Made by a program: the position numbers and the translations under genes. From the NCBI GenBank assembly GCA_039028315.1, contig JBCCIH010000018.1:1-18379 (forward strand): a stretch of DNA of 18,379 bases, in the 5' to 3' direction. Origin of the DNA: Thermodesulfobacteriota bacterium (lineage in GTDB: Bacteria; Desulfobacterota_D; UBA1144; Nemesobacterales; UBA2774). The notes under the pieces were generated by a model that saw nothing but the letters and a program-made list of their open reading frames with translations, ran no database searches and was not told the origin of the DNA. This document shows, piece after piece, positions 1 through 7,375 of the stretch (position 1 is the stretch's first letter; each line of letters begins with the position of its first letter).

Positions 1-946
1 AAGGTAGTCCTTTCATCATTGTGAGGATAGAAACAAGATCGCCGTAAACCCTTCCTGTCTTACCCCTTATAAGCTCAGCCATATCAGGGTTGCGCTTTTG
101 CGGCATAATGCTTGAGCCGGTTGTAAATTCATCCCCCAGATCTAAAAAGTCAAATTCTTTCGAAGACCAGAGTACAAATTCCTCAGATATTCGGCTTAAG
201 TGCATCATAAGCGTGCTTGAGGCGGATATGAACTCAACAATGAAATCACGATCGCTTACACTGTCAACACTATTGTTTGTTATATCGGCAAAACCCAGCA
301 GCCTGGCAACCATTTTTCTGTTTATAGGAAAACTTGTACCAGCTCCAGCACCGGCTCCGAGGGGAGAAGCATTTATACGTTTAAGGCAGTCTATATAACG
401 TTCCCTATCCCTCTTTAGCATCTCAAATAGTGCTAGTAGCTGGTGGGATAAAAGTATAGGTTGTCCGCGTTGCACATGTGTGTAAAGAGGTATTACAGCG
501 TCTATGTTCTCATCGGACAATTCAACCAGCCTAGTGCAGATAGCCTCTATTAAGTCTATAATTTCATCTATTTCTTCCCTTAGATAAAGACGCATGTCGA
601 GCGCAACCTGATCGTTACGGCTGCGTGCAGTATGTATCTTTCCGCCTATGTCCCCAATTTTTTCTATAAGTCGGCGCTCGATATTTAGATGAATATCCTC
701 AAGCTCTTGTCTGAAAGGAAACTTTCCTGACTCAATCTCTTTTTCAATCTGCTTAAGACCCTTTATGATTTGATCAGCTTCTTTTTTTAATATTATCTTC
801 TGGCTGGCAAGCATGGTTGCATGTGCAATACTGCCTTGGATATCCTCCTTATATAGCCTCTTATCAAAATCTATAGAGGCAGAGAACTTCTCGGCAACCT
901 TGTGAGTTCCTTTCTTAAATCTTCCGGCCCAAGCTTTCTTTCCCAA
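1..946 (-). CDS. argH: Argininosuccinate lyase, partial (3' end beyond window)
   Basis: Last step of arginine synthesis in the cytoplasm: splits argininosuccinate into arginine and fumarate. The 315 visible codons cover about two thirds of the usual ~460 aa. Seen: the N-terminal KAWAGRF, the HTARSRNDQ substrate loop (about residues 105-113), THVQ with the conserved His (about 157), PLGAGA (about 195-200) and the fumarase/ASL superfamily signature GSSIMPQKRNPD (about 277-288) carrying the catalytic Ser. The start is TTG at 946-944, chosen because an AAAGGAG ribosome site lies just upstream and KKAWAGRF is the normal family N-terminus; no ATG fits. It is the last visible gene of a leftward run after bcp, with a 122-nt gap and a possible own promoter. 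argC lies 15 kb away, so the arginine genes here are not one operon. No break is seen in the visible part. Confidence 0.96.
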   Translation of the reverse strand, partial: MGKKAWAGRFKKGTHKVAEKFSASIDFDKRLYKEDIQGSIAHATMLASQKIILKKEADQIIKGLKQIEKEIESGKFPFRQELEDIHLNIERRLIEKIGDIGGKIHTARSRNDQVALDMRLYLREEIDEIIDLIEAICTRLVELSDENIDAVIPLYTHVQRGQPILLSHQLLALFEMLKRDRERYIDCLKRINASPLGAGAGAGTSFPINRKMVARLLGFADITNNSVDSVSDRDFIVEFISASSTLMMHLSRISEEFVLWSSKEFDFLDLGDEFTTGSSIMPQKRNPDMAELIRGKTGRVYGDLVSILTMMKGLP

Positions 947-966
947 TTTATTTCTCCTTTAAAGTC

Positions 967-995
967 ATTATATTACCAACATTTTAGATAAGTTA
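967..995 (-). promoter_or_regulatory. argH: Possible argH promoter
   Basis: On the minus strand a perfect TATAAT lies at 972-967, preceded after 17 nt by TAACTT (995-990), a 3-of-6 match to the -35 consensus. Transcription would start near 960, leaving a leader of only about 14 nt that holds the AAAGGAG ribosome site. It is the best promoter-like match in the 122-nt gap between bcp and argH. The rest of the gap (947-1068) shows no gene and no clear terminator. Prediction by eye only. Confidence 0.28.
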
Positions 996-1068
996 GAACA
1001 GTTTAATTCACAAACTCTATCATGATGTCTGAGAAATATATAGTAAGGCTGAGAAAAATTGCTTTAAG

Positions 1069-1530
1069 TTAAATGGATTTTAACGCTGAGATCGCTTCAT
1101 TTACATGCGCTTTATAATTAAGTTGGGAGGAGTAAATGTGGCGAACAATGCCATCTTTGTCTATGACATAAGTGACCCTCCCAGGGAGTATTCCCAACGT
1201 TTTAGGCACGCCGTATTCCTTTCTAACGTCTTCATCGGGGTCACTTAAAAGTTTGAACGGAAGTGAATGGGCATCAGAAAACTGCTTATGTGATTCTACT
1301 GTGTCAGAGCTGATACCAAGTACCTCGGCATTTTCTATTTCCTTGAATTGCTCAATGTTATCCCTGAAGTGGCAAACCTCTTTAGTACATACCGCTGTGT
1401 TATCTTTTGGGTAAAAGAAAAGCACGACAGGGCTTTTCCCTAGAAAGTCTTGAAGCTCTATTGCTTCACCGGTATCAGAAAATAAGGCAAAATTTGGAGC
1501 AGTATCGCCAATTTTAACTATTTGTGCCAA
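1069..1530 (-). CDS. bcp: Thioredoxin-dependent peroxiredoxin, Bcp/PrxQ type
   Basis: Reduces hydrogen peroxide and organic hydroperoxides using thioredoxin as the usual electron donor; cytoplasmic. At 153 aa it is full length for the AhpC/TSA-family Bcp/PrxQ group. The peroxidatic site PKDNTAVCTKEVCHFRD gives C48 as peroxidatic Cys and C53 as resolving Cys five residues later, the pattern of atypical 2-Cys PrxQ enzymes; FFYPKDNT (38-45) is the conserved loop before it. The usual Pro-Gly before the first Cys is replaced by Ala-Val, a mild departure. The start is TTG (1530-1528) with only a weak GAGA upstream; no in-frame ATG is near and MAQIVKIGDTAPNF fits the family N-terminus. It lies 68 nt downstream of treT and upstream of argH on the same strand. 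It fits the peroxide-defence theme of katG and oxyR further right. Confidence 0.93.
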   Translation of the reverse strand: MAQIVKIGDTAPNFALFSDTGEAIELQDFLGKSPVVLFFYPKDNTAVCTKEVCHFRDNIEQFKEIENAEVLGISSDTVESHKQFSDAHSLPFKLLSDPDEDVRKEYGVPKTLGILPGRVTYVIDKDGIVRHIYSSQLNYKAHVNEAISALKSI

Positions 1531-1552
1531 AATGCTATCTCGTATGTTATGG

Positions 1553-1581
1553 ATTTAGAGTTAGGTTACCTAATTTTTCAA
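1553..1581 (-). promoter_or_regulatory. bcp: Weak bcp promoter candidate with a 13-nt dyad in the spacer
   Basis: In the treT-bcp gap the minus strand has TTGAAA (1581-1576), 17 nt, then CTAAAT (1558-1553). The -35 matches at five of six positions, the -10 only at three. The spacer contains a 13-nt dyad, TTAGGT-T-ACCTAA (1561-1573 on the plus strand), which could be an operator or simply AT-rich chance. It is too short-looped for a hairpin and lacks a T tail in the direction of transcription, so it is not a terminator. Confidence 0.22.
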
Positions 1582-1598
1582 AAATGCTTAGAAATTAA

Positions 1599-2840
1599 TT
1601 AGGATCTATTATCCAGGATGGTGAAAAGACTTAGTATTTCCCTAAGGTGGCGAGTATTAAGAAAGTTTTCTCTTACAAATTCTTTGGCTTTAGCGCCAAT
1701 CTGCCTCATCTTTTCGGGATTTTGAAGAAGCTCTCTTATTCTTAACGCGGCTCCTTCTGGGGAATCGACTAAAAACCCTGTGTGGTGGTTTACTATCTGA
1801 AGTCTAATTCCTCCAGTGTTGCCTCCGATAACTGGTTTTCCTTTCCACATAGCCTCGGTCACTGTTAGCCCAAAACCTTCTTTTAATGATTTTTGAAGAA
1901 TAATGTCCGAAGCTCTTTGAAGTGCGTTTATTGTTATGTGTGCGTCGGGGGGCAAAAGTAATATATGTATATCTTTATCATCCCCTGCCGCCTCTCTTAC
2001 CTCTTTAAGAACTTCTTCTCCCTCTGGATCATCAGTTGCTCCACCACCCGCTAATACTAGTTGTATTTTAGGCACAGATTCCACTACAAGCCTAGCAGAT
2101 TCCTTTACAAGCTTATAAGTTTTGATTACGCCTATAGGGTCTTTAAAGCGGTCATATCTAGAGACCTGAAGCATTATTGGTCTCTGTGGATCGAGGTTAA
2201 ATTCTTCATATACAGATTCTATCTGAGCCTGATCAAGGTCCATGTTTTTCTCGCTAAGCGGGTCAATACTTGGTGGGATCAAATACTGAGTATGAGGAAG
2301 CTCCTGTGCATAGTCTGCTAGAGAGAAAAAGCTGGCGTCATAGTCTTTTACATATTGGCTCAAGAAATTCCACACCGGCGGATATGGATTGCTTGCATCT
2401 ATATGACATCGCCAAACCCACTTTCCTTTTCTATTTGGGCAAAGTTGTAAAAGTGGCGCTGGCTGAGGGTCGTGGATAATAACGTAGTCAGCATCTTCTA
2501 AGATAGGGCGAAGTGTTTGGGCATTTTTTGCATTGGTTTCCTTATATGCTTCGAGTAAATCATTTGATATATCAACAGCGTCTCCCTGAAGCGCATTGTG
2601 CATGCTTTTTGTGCATTGATAAAACTTATCCTCGCCGGTGATTACCTCCCAGCTTGTCTCAATCCCAAGCTCGTTCATGAGCGGCACCATTTTCATAAGT
2701 ATCTCGGCCACTCCTCCGCCTACTCGGGTGGAGTTCACATGCACAAATTTTTTCCCTTTCATTGGAGCTGAGAGCTGCTTCAGTTTTTCTACTGCTTCTT
2801 CACCCGCAACTCTTGCATATGAGTTAAGAAGTTCGCTCAA
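1599..2840 (-). CDS. treT: Trehalose synthase TreT-like GT4 glycosyltransferase
   Basis: The TreT family makes trehalose in one step by moving glucose from a nucleotide-diphosphate glucose onto free glucose (characterised in hyperthermophilic archaea); cytoplasmic. The 413-aa protein has the GT-B fold pattern. N-terminal half: NSTRVGGGVAEIL (36-48), the acceptor-side loop, then HNALQG (81-86), IHDPQPAP (122-129) and WRCHID (143-148). C-terminal half: QVSRYDRFKDP (225-235) with the donor-phosphate Arg/Lys pair, and the E-x7-E motif EGFGLTVTE (321-329). PPSIDPLSEKN (189-199) is especially TreT-like. The start is TTG at 2840: a strong AAAGGAG lies upstream, and TTGA overlaps the TGA stop of the preceding gene, so translation is probably coupled. 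Donor specificity, and activity as synthase rather than another GT4, cannot be read from sequence alone. Confidence 0.87.
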   Translation of the reverse strand: MSELLNSYARVAGEEAVEKLKQLSAPMKGKKFVHVNSTRVGGGVAEILMKMVPLMNELGIETSWEVITGEDKFYQCTKSMHNALQGDAVDISNDLLEAYKETNAKNAQTLRPILEDADYVIIHDPQPAPLLQLCPNRKGKWVWRCHIDASNPYPPVWNFLSQYVKDYDASFFSLADYAQELPHTQYLIPPSIDPLSEKNMDLDQAQIESVYEEFNLDPQRPIMLQVSRYDRFKDPIGVIKTYKLVKESARLVVESVPKIQLVLAGGGATDDPEGEEVLKEVREAAGDDKDIHILLLPPDAHITINALQRASDIILQKSLKEGFGLTVTEAMWKGKPVIGGNTGGIRLQIVNHHTGFLVDSPEGAALRIRELLQNPEKMRQIGAKAKEFVRENFLNTRHLREILSLFTILDNRS

Positions 2841-3496
2841 TTGCTTTCTCCTTTGAAAAAGTCTGTAAATATTTGAGCGCTTCTAGATCTTATCTCTTCT
2901 AATGTAAGAAAATAGCAATCTAGGTTATCAATAATTTCTATAGTTAAGGCTTTATGATCGTTTTGACCTAACCACTGGTATATGTTCTCGGAGGGCAGAT
3001 TGGTGTAAATATAATGATAATATATGCTGCCTAAGGATAACTCACCGAATACGTTTGGAAGCTCATTGGGTTTGTTAATAACAATATCTGTGTCAAATAC
3101 AACTATTTCTGAGCGTGTGAACTGGAATTGTTCACCTTCTTTGCTGTTTTGATATGATTGGTTTTCTTCAATGTGTGAATCCAGAACTTCAATTAACTTT
3201 TTTCTTATATCTTCAGCGTCATAGCCAAGGGGATTGATTAAACCTAACCTCTCGGTAAGTTTGTTGTCATGAAGACTATTATAAGCCCACATTGCAAAGT
3301 CATTGTAATACTCAGGCTTTTCAAAAGCTGGCCTAAGCTTTCTATTCCAAAAATGATAAAAGATTGATCCAGGATGAATCGTAATTATTGCGTCACGCAA
3401 CTCCTGTATATTTTGCGCCCTGATGCCAGTAGCAATTTTGAGCATTGCACAATCTTTAATCTTTAAAGGTTGTATATTTTCTGTTTTCGAAGTCAT
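2837..3496 (-). CDS. DUF5752-like protein with internal duplication, coupled to treT
   Basis: Function unknown. The 219-aa soluble protein resembles what I recall of DUF5752, a family often found beside trehalose-synthase-type glycosyltransferases; the assignment is from memory of the pattern. It looks like two copies of one unit: GSIFYHFWNRKL (43-54) and GSIYYHYIYTNL (156-167), each preceded by about 20 residues of strand-like sequence and followed by N-D/E-..-W (DFAMW 66-70; NIYQW 171-175) and a helix ending in an I-R-x-K/R segment (DIRKKL 96-101; EIRSRS 201-206). No signal peptide or membrane segment. Start ATG at 3496 has no clear ribosome site; Met18 is an alternative with no better one. 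The stop overlaps the TTG start of treT, so a job in trehalose synthesis (subunit, sensor or chaperone) is the natural inference. Confidence 0.75.
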   Translation of the reverse strand: MTSKTENIQPLKIKDCAMLKIATGIRAQNIQELRDAIITIHPGSIFYHFWNRKLRPAFEKPEYYNDFAMWAYNSLHDNKLTERLGLINPLGYDAEDIRKKLIEVLDSHIEENQSYQNSKEGEQFQFTRSEIVVFDTDIVINKPNELPNVFGELSLGSIYYHYIYTNLPSENIYQWLGQNDHKALTIEIIDNLDCYFLTLEEIRSRSAQIFTDFFKGESN

Positions 3497-3568
3497 AATT
3501 AGAGACGTAAGTATAGAGTCTTTTTGCTAATACTCAATGCCAGAAATAAAAAAGATAAGGAGATGAAC

Positions 3569-4075
3569 ATGGAAGTGTTTGAGTGCGTTTCGACTTTAAG
3601 TTCTATAAGGAGTTATCATGACAAAAAAGTGCCAGACGATATTGTGATGGAAGTTATTGAAGCAGGTAGGCTTGCGCCAAGTGCTCATAACGATCAGCCC
3701 TGGGAATTTATCCTCATAAGAGATAAATCGATACTCCAAGAGATGCCCAAGTACTGCTTAAGCGGGAGCTTTATCGCACAGGTAGATTTCGCCGTAGTTG
3801 TTGTAACGGACCCGTCCTCGAAATGGCATGAGATAGACAGCACGCGCGCTGTACAGAATATGGTACTCACAGCATGGAGTCATAAGCTTGGGTGTTGTTG
3901 GATAGGAAGGCTTGAGAAAAAAGGGCTTATGGAATATTTAGATATTCCAAAGCATTTAAATGTCTTAACTGTTCTTCCTTTTGGCTATTTTGATGAGAGA
4001 ATGATCAGCTCAGTAAAATTCAGAAAAGACCCATCGCAGGTATTTCATTTAAATGCATACGGCACTAGGCTTTAG
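3569..4075 (+). CDS. Nitroreductase-family FMN oxidoreductase
   Basis: Predicted FMN-dependent NAD(P)H oxidoreductase; the family reduces nitro compounds, quinones, flavins or enones, and the substrate here is unknown. The 168-aa protein shows SSIRSYHDKKVPDD (11-24), which binds FMN phosphate in the family, the EAGRLAPSAHNDQPWEFI helix (31-48) with the flavin-contacting Ser/Asn-x-Gln-Pro-W segment, a mid-protein DSTRAVQNMVLTAWSHKLGCCWIG (90-113), and a C-terminal FGYFDE (138-143). It is short, typical of the small nitroreductase subgroup. The start was set at ATG 3569 rather than the longer frame from 3524: AAGGAG (3557-3562) is 6 nt before this ATG but abuts the alternative ATG at 3563. It is divergent from the DUF5752-like gene, and its last 11 nt overlap the end of the convergent ferredoxin-like gene. 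Confidence 0.88.
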   Translation: MEVFECVSTLSSIRSYHDKKVPDDIVMEVIEAGRLAPSAHNDQPWEFILIRDKSILQEMPKYCLSGSFIAQVDFAVVVVTDPSSKWHEIDSTRAVQNMVLTAWSHKLGCCWIGRLEKKGLMEYLDIPKHLNVLTVLPFGYFDERMISSVKFRKDPSQVFHLNAYGTRL

Positions 4076-4964
4076 AATAGTCAATTAATTTGAACTGCGG
4101 AATGTATGAGTTCTTATCCCCGCAGCTTTTTATGACCTTAACGGCATTTTTTTGCTGCCTTATTTTTATTTTGTGGATCATTTCATCAGATTTGGTTTCA
4201 AACTTAATATTAGATTTTTTATCTCCCTTCTTAACACTTTTTAAACTCACTTCTGTTATCTCTGATATTCCTGTTTCAAGCCTAAGGTAAAATTCTGCGG
4301 CCTGAACGAAAGGTTCATAGCACGAACGCCCTCGGTAGTGAGCTATATTAATTTCCCCATCTTCATACTCTTTTATTATCCCCTCTGCTGCTTGTCCTTC
4401 TGTAACCCTTCCGTAAATAAGCCCATGAGGCAGACACACAAAGGTCGATGCAAATCTGTGCCCGCCTATATGATTGACTTCCCATATTTGTCGGCCATTA
4501 GGGCCTTTGGCAACATCCAAATAAACCGGCATCCCAAACTTGCCGCAGCAGGTGTCATACTCTCCGTTGGTGCAGATTGCATATATTTTTTCATCTGATA
4601 AATGATCTTTGGATTTTAGGATTTTTTTTAATTTTATTGATAGCAACTCCTCATAGTCTTTAAACTTTATCTTGTAGAGCCTAGGGCTTTTTTCGGTCGA
4701 AACGGCTATGAATAAAGTTAGATAATCGTCCGAATTGTCATGCTTTTTAATAAGCTGAAGACGTGAGCTTGATATGGATTTAAGTTCTTTTTGTATGTGG
4801 GATTTTACTTTTTTAGGGATTCTACTGTCTTTAAAAGCACTTCCTGACCAGTGCCCCCTATACTCAACTAGAAGCCATATGTCAGCCCTGGTTGCGGTTC
4901 CAAACATCTCTTCATTTGCATTTAGAGAGCTCTCGGTACATAGAATTTTATTTTTTATTGGCAT
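4065..4964 (-). CDS. Sucrase/ferredoxin-like protein (thioredoxin-fold Fe-S candidate)
   Basis: Matches the sucrase/ferredoxin-like family (PF06999), which has a thioredoxin-like ferredoxin fold; the 'sucrase' name is historical and the true role is unclear, probably electron transfer. The 299-aa protein has an N-terminal Cys9, then CTNGEYDTCCGKFG (131-144; C131, C139, C140), HIGGHR (165-170) and FVCLPHGLIYGRV (175-187; C177). The first Cys cluster is the likely [2Fe-2S] or redox site. The tail (about 240-299) is Lys-rich and less family-like. No signal peptide or membrane segment. Start ATG at 4964 with AAGAG about 6 nt upstream. It converges on and overlaps the nitroreductase by 11 nt and is divergent from glucokinase. 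A partner relation with the nitroreductase is possible but not shown. Confidence 0.84.
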   Translation of the reverse strand: MPIKNKILCTESSLNANEEMFGTATRADIWLLVEYRGHWSGSAFKDSRIPKKVKSHIQKELKSISSSRLQLIKKHDNSDDYLTLFIAVSTEKSPRLYKIKFKDYEELLSIKLKKILKSKDHLSDEKIYAICTNGEYDTCCGKFGMPVYLDVAKGPNGRQIWEVNHIGGHRFASTFVCLPHGLIYGRVTEGQAAEGIIKEYEDGEINIAHYRGRSCYEPFVQAAEFYLRLETGISEITEVSLKSVKKGDKKSNIKFETKSDEMIHKIKIRQQKNAVKVIKSCGDKNSYIPQFKLIDYSKA

Positions 4965-5039
4965 TTTATACTCTTATTGTTTAGTATTGCTTCCGTAGAT
5001 TTTTTCAGCGCTCAAATTATACATGAAAAAGGATATGAA

Positions 5040-6008
5040 ATGAGTAAGAGAGTAATCGGCATAGATATTGGCGGAACAAATCTAAGAGGCGCACTTGTAG
5101 ATGAAAATGGCAATATTCTAAAAAGAATGCAGATATTATCAGAGGCAGATGAGGGCATTCGTAAACTGGTTGATAATCTCGCAGCATTTATAAATGAGAT
5201 AAGCCATGGTCACAATGTTGGTCACATAGGGGTCGGGATACCTGGGATAATTGATTCCAAAAATGGAGTAATTACTCAGGCGCCAAATATATTAAACGTA
5301 GATGATTTTCCACTACGAGAAGTGCTCGATGATAAATTAGGAGGGGTTGTAAGCGTTGTTATAGAAAACGATGCCAATAGCGCTGCTCTTGGGGAGTGGT
5401 GGATGGGAGCAGGAAAACAGATTAATTCTATGCTTATGATAACTATGGGTACTGGAGTCGGCGGAGGAATAATCTTAGATAATAAACTCTGGACCGGATC
5501 AGACGGAATGGCAGGAGAGATAGGTCATATCACAATTTATCCAGATGGCGCAAAATGTAACTGCGGCAACTATGGCTGTCTTGAGAGCTACGCATCTGCA
5601 ACGGCTATAAGGCGAATGGTTCATGAGGGGCTTGAAGACATGAGTCAGGCTACAAGTTTAAGGGATGACGTAAAGGGAGCACAAGTTGAGGACATCCCTG
5701 AGATTGTGGCAAACGCGGCAATAGCTGGCGATAATTATTCACTTAGGATTTGGGAAGAGGTTGGTAAGGCTCTTGGTATAGGGATAGCAAGCCTTGTCAA
5801 TTTGCTCAACGTTGACATGATTGTCATTGGCGGCGGAGTATCAAACGCCTGGGATCTATTTATTTCCACACTCAGTGAAGAAGCTCACAGACGCGGCTTT
5901 AGAGCGCCAATGAAAAGAGCACAAATAATGAGAACTAAGTTAAAAGATGACGCCGGGATTCTTGGTGCATCTTATTTAGCACTCCAGAGTATTGATAAGA
6001 AGGATTAA
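5040..6008 (+). CDS. glk: ROK-family glucokinase
   Basis: Phosphorylates glucose with ATP to glucose-6-phosphate in the cytoplasm, feeding glycolysis. The 322-aa protein has the N-terminal phosphate loop DIGGTNLRGA (9-18), the sugar-site ENDANSAALGEWW (109-121) with D111 the expected catalytic base, MGTGVGGGII (136-145), and the ROK zinc site GHI (162-164; H163) plus CNCGNYGCLE (173-182; C173, C175, C180). IVIGGGVS (261-268) and DAGILGASYLA (304-314) are the C-terminal adenosine-side motifs. Start ATG at 5040 was chosen for AAAAAGGA (5026-5033) 6 nt upstream and a family-like N-terminus; the frame stays open to 4977 but without support. It ends 2 nt from the convergent tilS. ROK sequence alone does not exclude another hexose, but zinc site and active site are those of glucokinases. 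Its product competes with TreT for free glucose. Confidence 0.92.
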   Translation: MSKRVIGIDIGGTNLRGALVDENGNILKRMQILSEADEGIRKLVDNLAAFINEISHGHNVGHIGVGIPGIIDSKNGVITQAPNILNVDDFPLREVLDDKLGGVVSVVIENDANSAALGEWWMGAGKQINSMLMITMGTGVGGGIILDNKLWTGSDGMAGEIGHITIYPDGAKCNCGNYGCLESYASATAIRRMVHEGLEDMSQATSLRDDVKGAQVEDIPEIVANAAIAGDNYSLRIWEEVGKALGIGIASLVNLLNVDMIVIGGGVSNAWDLFISTLSEEAHRRGFRAPMKRAQIMRTKLKDDAGILGASYLALQSIDKKD

Positions 6009-6010
6009 AC

Positions 6011-7375
6011 TTATTTTGGCCTGTTTAGTTTAAATCTTAGCACCTTGTTATTTTTATCTTGAACCTTAAATCTGTTGTCGATTCTAATACCACCAACCCA
6101 CATGATCTCACCACCTGATAAGAATAAGGGTACCCTGGACCTCATAAATTTAGGTAGCTTAATATCCGTAAAGTAGTCCTGCAATTTTTTAGAGTCCCTC
6201 ATACCAAGGGGTATAAATCGGTCACCCGGATTGAAATTCCTTACTTCTATAGGAAATGTAGCAGCATCTAAATCAAAATATGCTATAGATTCATCACTTT
6301 CATCTAAAGAATCAGTGCTTAAAATCGAGACTTCTACCTCAAGCTCAGGGAATCCCCATTTCCCCTCGGCGGTAATTTGATAGGAAAAACCACGCTCTAA
6401 TTCTGCGCTGCTAGTTAGTAGAAAAGTTTCATAGCCTTTAACAACCAAGTTGCCTGCTGGAAGCTCAATCTCACCGGATGTAGAATCTGATAAAAGAAAA
6501 TCATCAGCTGAAACTAGATGTGTTGAAGAGATGTTTTTTAAGCTTAAATATGCATTTTCCATAGCCGTTCTCAAGAGAGAGAACCTAAGGGTTTTTTCTA
6601 AGCTGCTATAGTTTCTTAAATCTCCAACTAATTCATCACCATTTCTACTAAATACTTGCTCAAAGTGTTTGTTAGCTTCTTTGGATATATACTCATCTTC
6701 TGATCTTAAAATATCGGCAGTTCTAGAAAGAGTCTCTTTAATCTGCGGGTTATATTGTACAAGCGATGGCATTAAGTCATGTCTCATCTTGTTTCTAAGG
6801 TGCTCATCAGATTTGTTTGTGGAATCCTCTACCCACTTAGCCCCTTTTGATCTGAGATAACTCTCAATTTCTTCTCTGCTTGTTTCAATTAGCGGCCTAA
6901 CAATATTCTTTGATACAGGAGGTATGCCGGAGAGTCCTTTTGAGCCGCTTCCACGAATAAGCCTCATAAGCACAGTCTCTGCCTGGTCGTCTAATGTATG
7001 AGCGGTGGCGATTTTAGTCGCATAGTGCTTATTTAGCACTTGGTCAAAGAATTTATATCTAAGAGTCCTGGCAGCATCTTCAGTCGATAGGTTATGCTCC
7101 TCTTTATACTTTAGCGTATCAACCTCTCCGTAAACATAAGTAAGCCCTAGAGACTTTGAGCAATCTTTTACGAAATCAGCGTCTCTTTTTGCCTCTTCTC
7201 CCCTTATGCCGTGGTTTAAGTGTGCAACGATAAGTTCAAGACCATAGTCAATTAGTTCATTTAGAACGTAGAGCATAGCAATAGAGTCAGCTCCTCCCGA
7301 GACTCCTAGCACTACTTTCTCGCCCTGCGTTAGCATGCGGTATTTTTTAAGTGTCTTTGTTACTCTGGATAGCAT
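6011..7375 (-). CDS. tilS: tRNA(Ile)-lysidine synthetase
   Basis: Attaches lysine to C34 of the CAU-anticodon tRNA-Ile with ATP, changing both its codon reading (AUA) and its charging; essential in most bacteria. The 454-aa protein is of the long, three-domain type: N-terminal ATP-pyrophosphatase domain with PP-loop SGGADS (26-31), HLNHGIRGEEAKRDADF (52-68), ATAHTLDDQAETVLMRLIRGSG (123-144) and RPLIE (161-165); a helical middle; and a C-terminal tRNA-binding TilS_C domain with RNFNPGDRFIPLGM, KKLQDYFTDIKLPKFMR and the late WVGGIRIDNRFK. Start ATG at 7375 gives the usual 25-residue lead to the PP-loop; it lies 29 nt inside the end of the DUF502 gene, so the two are translated together. Ribosome site weak (GGAA). 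Confidence 0.96.
   Translation of the reverse strand: MLSRVTKTLKKYRMLTQGEKVVLGVSGGADSIAMLYVLNELIDYGLELIVAHLNHGIRGEEAKRDADFVKDCSKSLGLTYVYGEVDTLKYKEEHNLSTEDAARTLRYKFFDQVLNKHYATKIATAHTLDDQAETVLMRLIRGSGSKGLSGIPPVSKNIVRPLIETSREEIESYLRSKGAKWVEDSTNKSDEHLRNKMRHDLMPSLVQYNPQIKETLSRTADILRSEDEYISKEANKHFEQVFSRNGDELVGDLRNYSSLEKTLRFSLLRTAMENAYLSLKNISSTHLVSADDFLLSDSTSGEIELPAGNLVVKGYETFLLTSSAELERGFSYQITAEGKWGFPELEVEVSILSTDSLDESDESIAYFDLDAATFPIEVRNFNPGDRFIPLGMRDSKKLQDYFTDIKLPKFMRSRVPLFLSGGEIMWVGGIRIDNRFKVQDKNNKVLRFKLNRPK

Noticed and set aside
335..362. GC-rich short repeat (agctccagcaccggctccg region)
   Set aside because: It is the coding sequence for the Gly-Ala-rich LGAGAGAGTSF segment of ArgH, a normal feature of the family.
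90..398. Plus-strand open frame of about 100 codons
   Set aside because: It lies wholly inside argH on the opposite strand, and its translation has no recognisable motif.
1561..1583. Terminator at the TTAGGT-T-ACCTAA dyad followed by T residues
   Set aside because: The T run is on the plus strand, but no plus-strand gene ends there. The loop is a single base, and the flanking genes run leftward.
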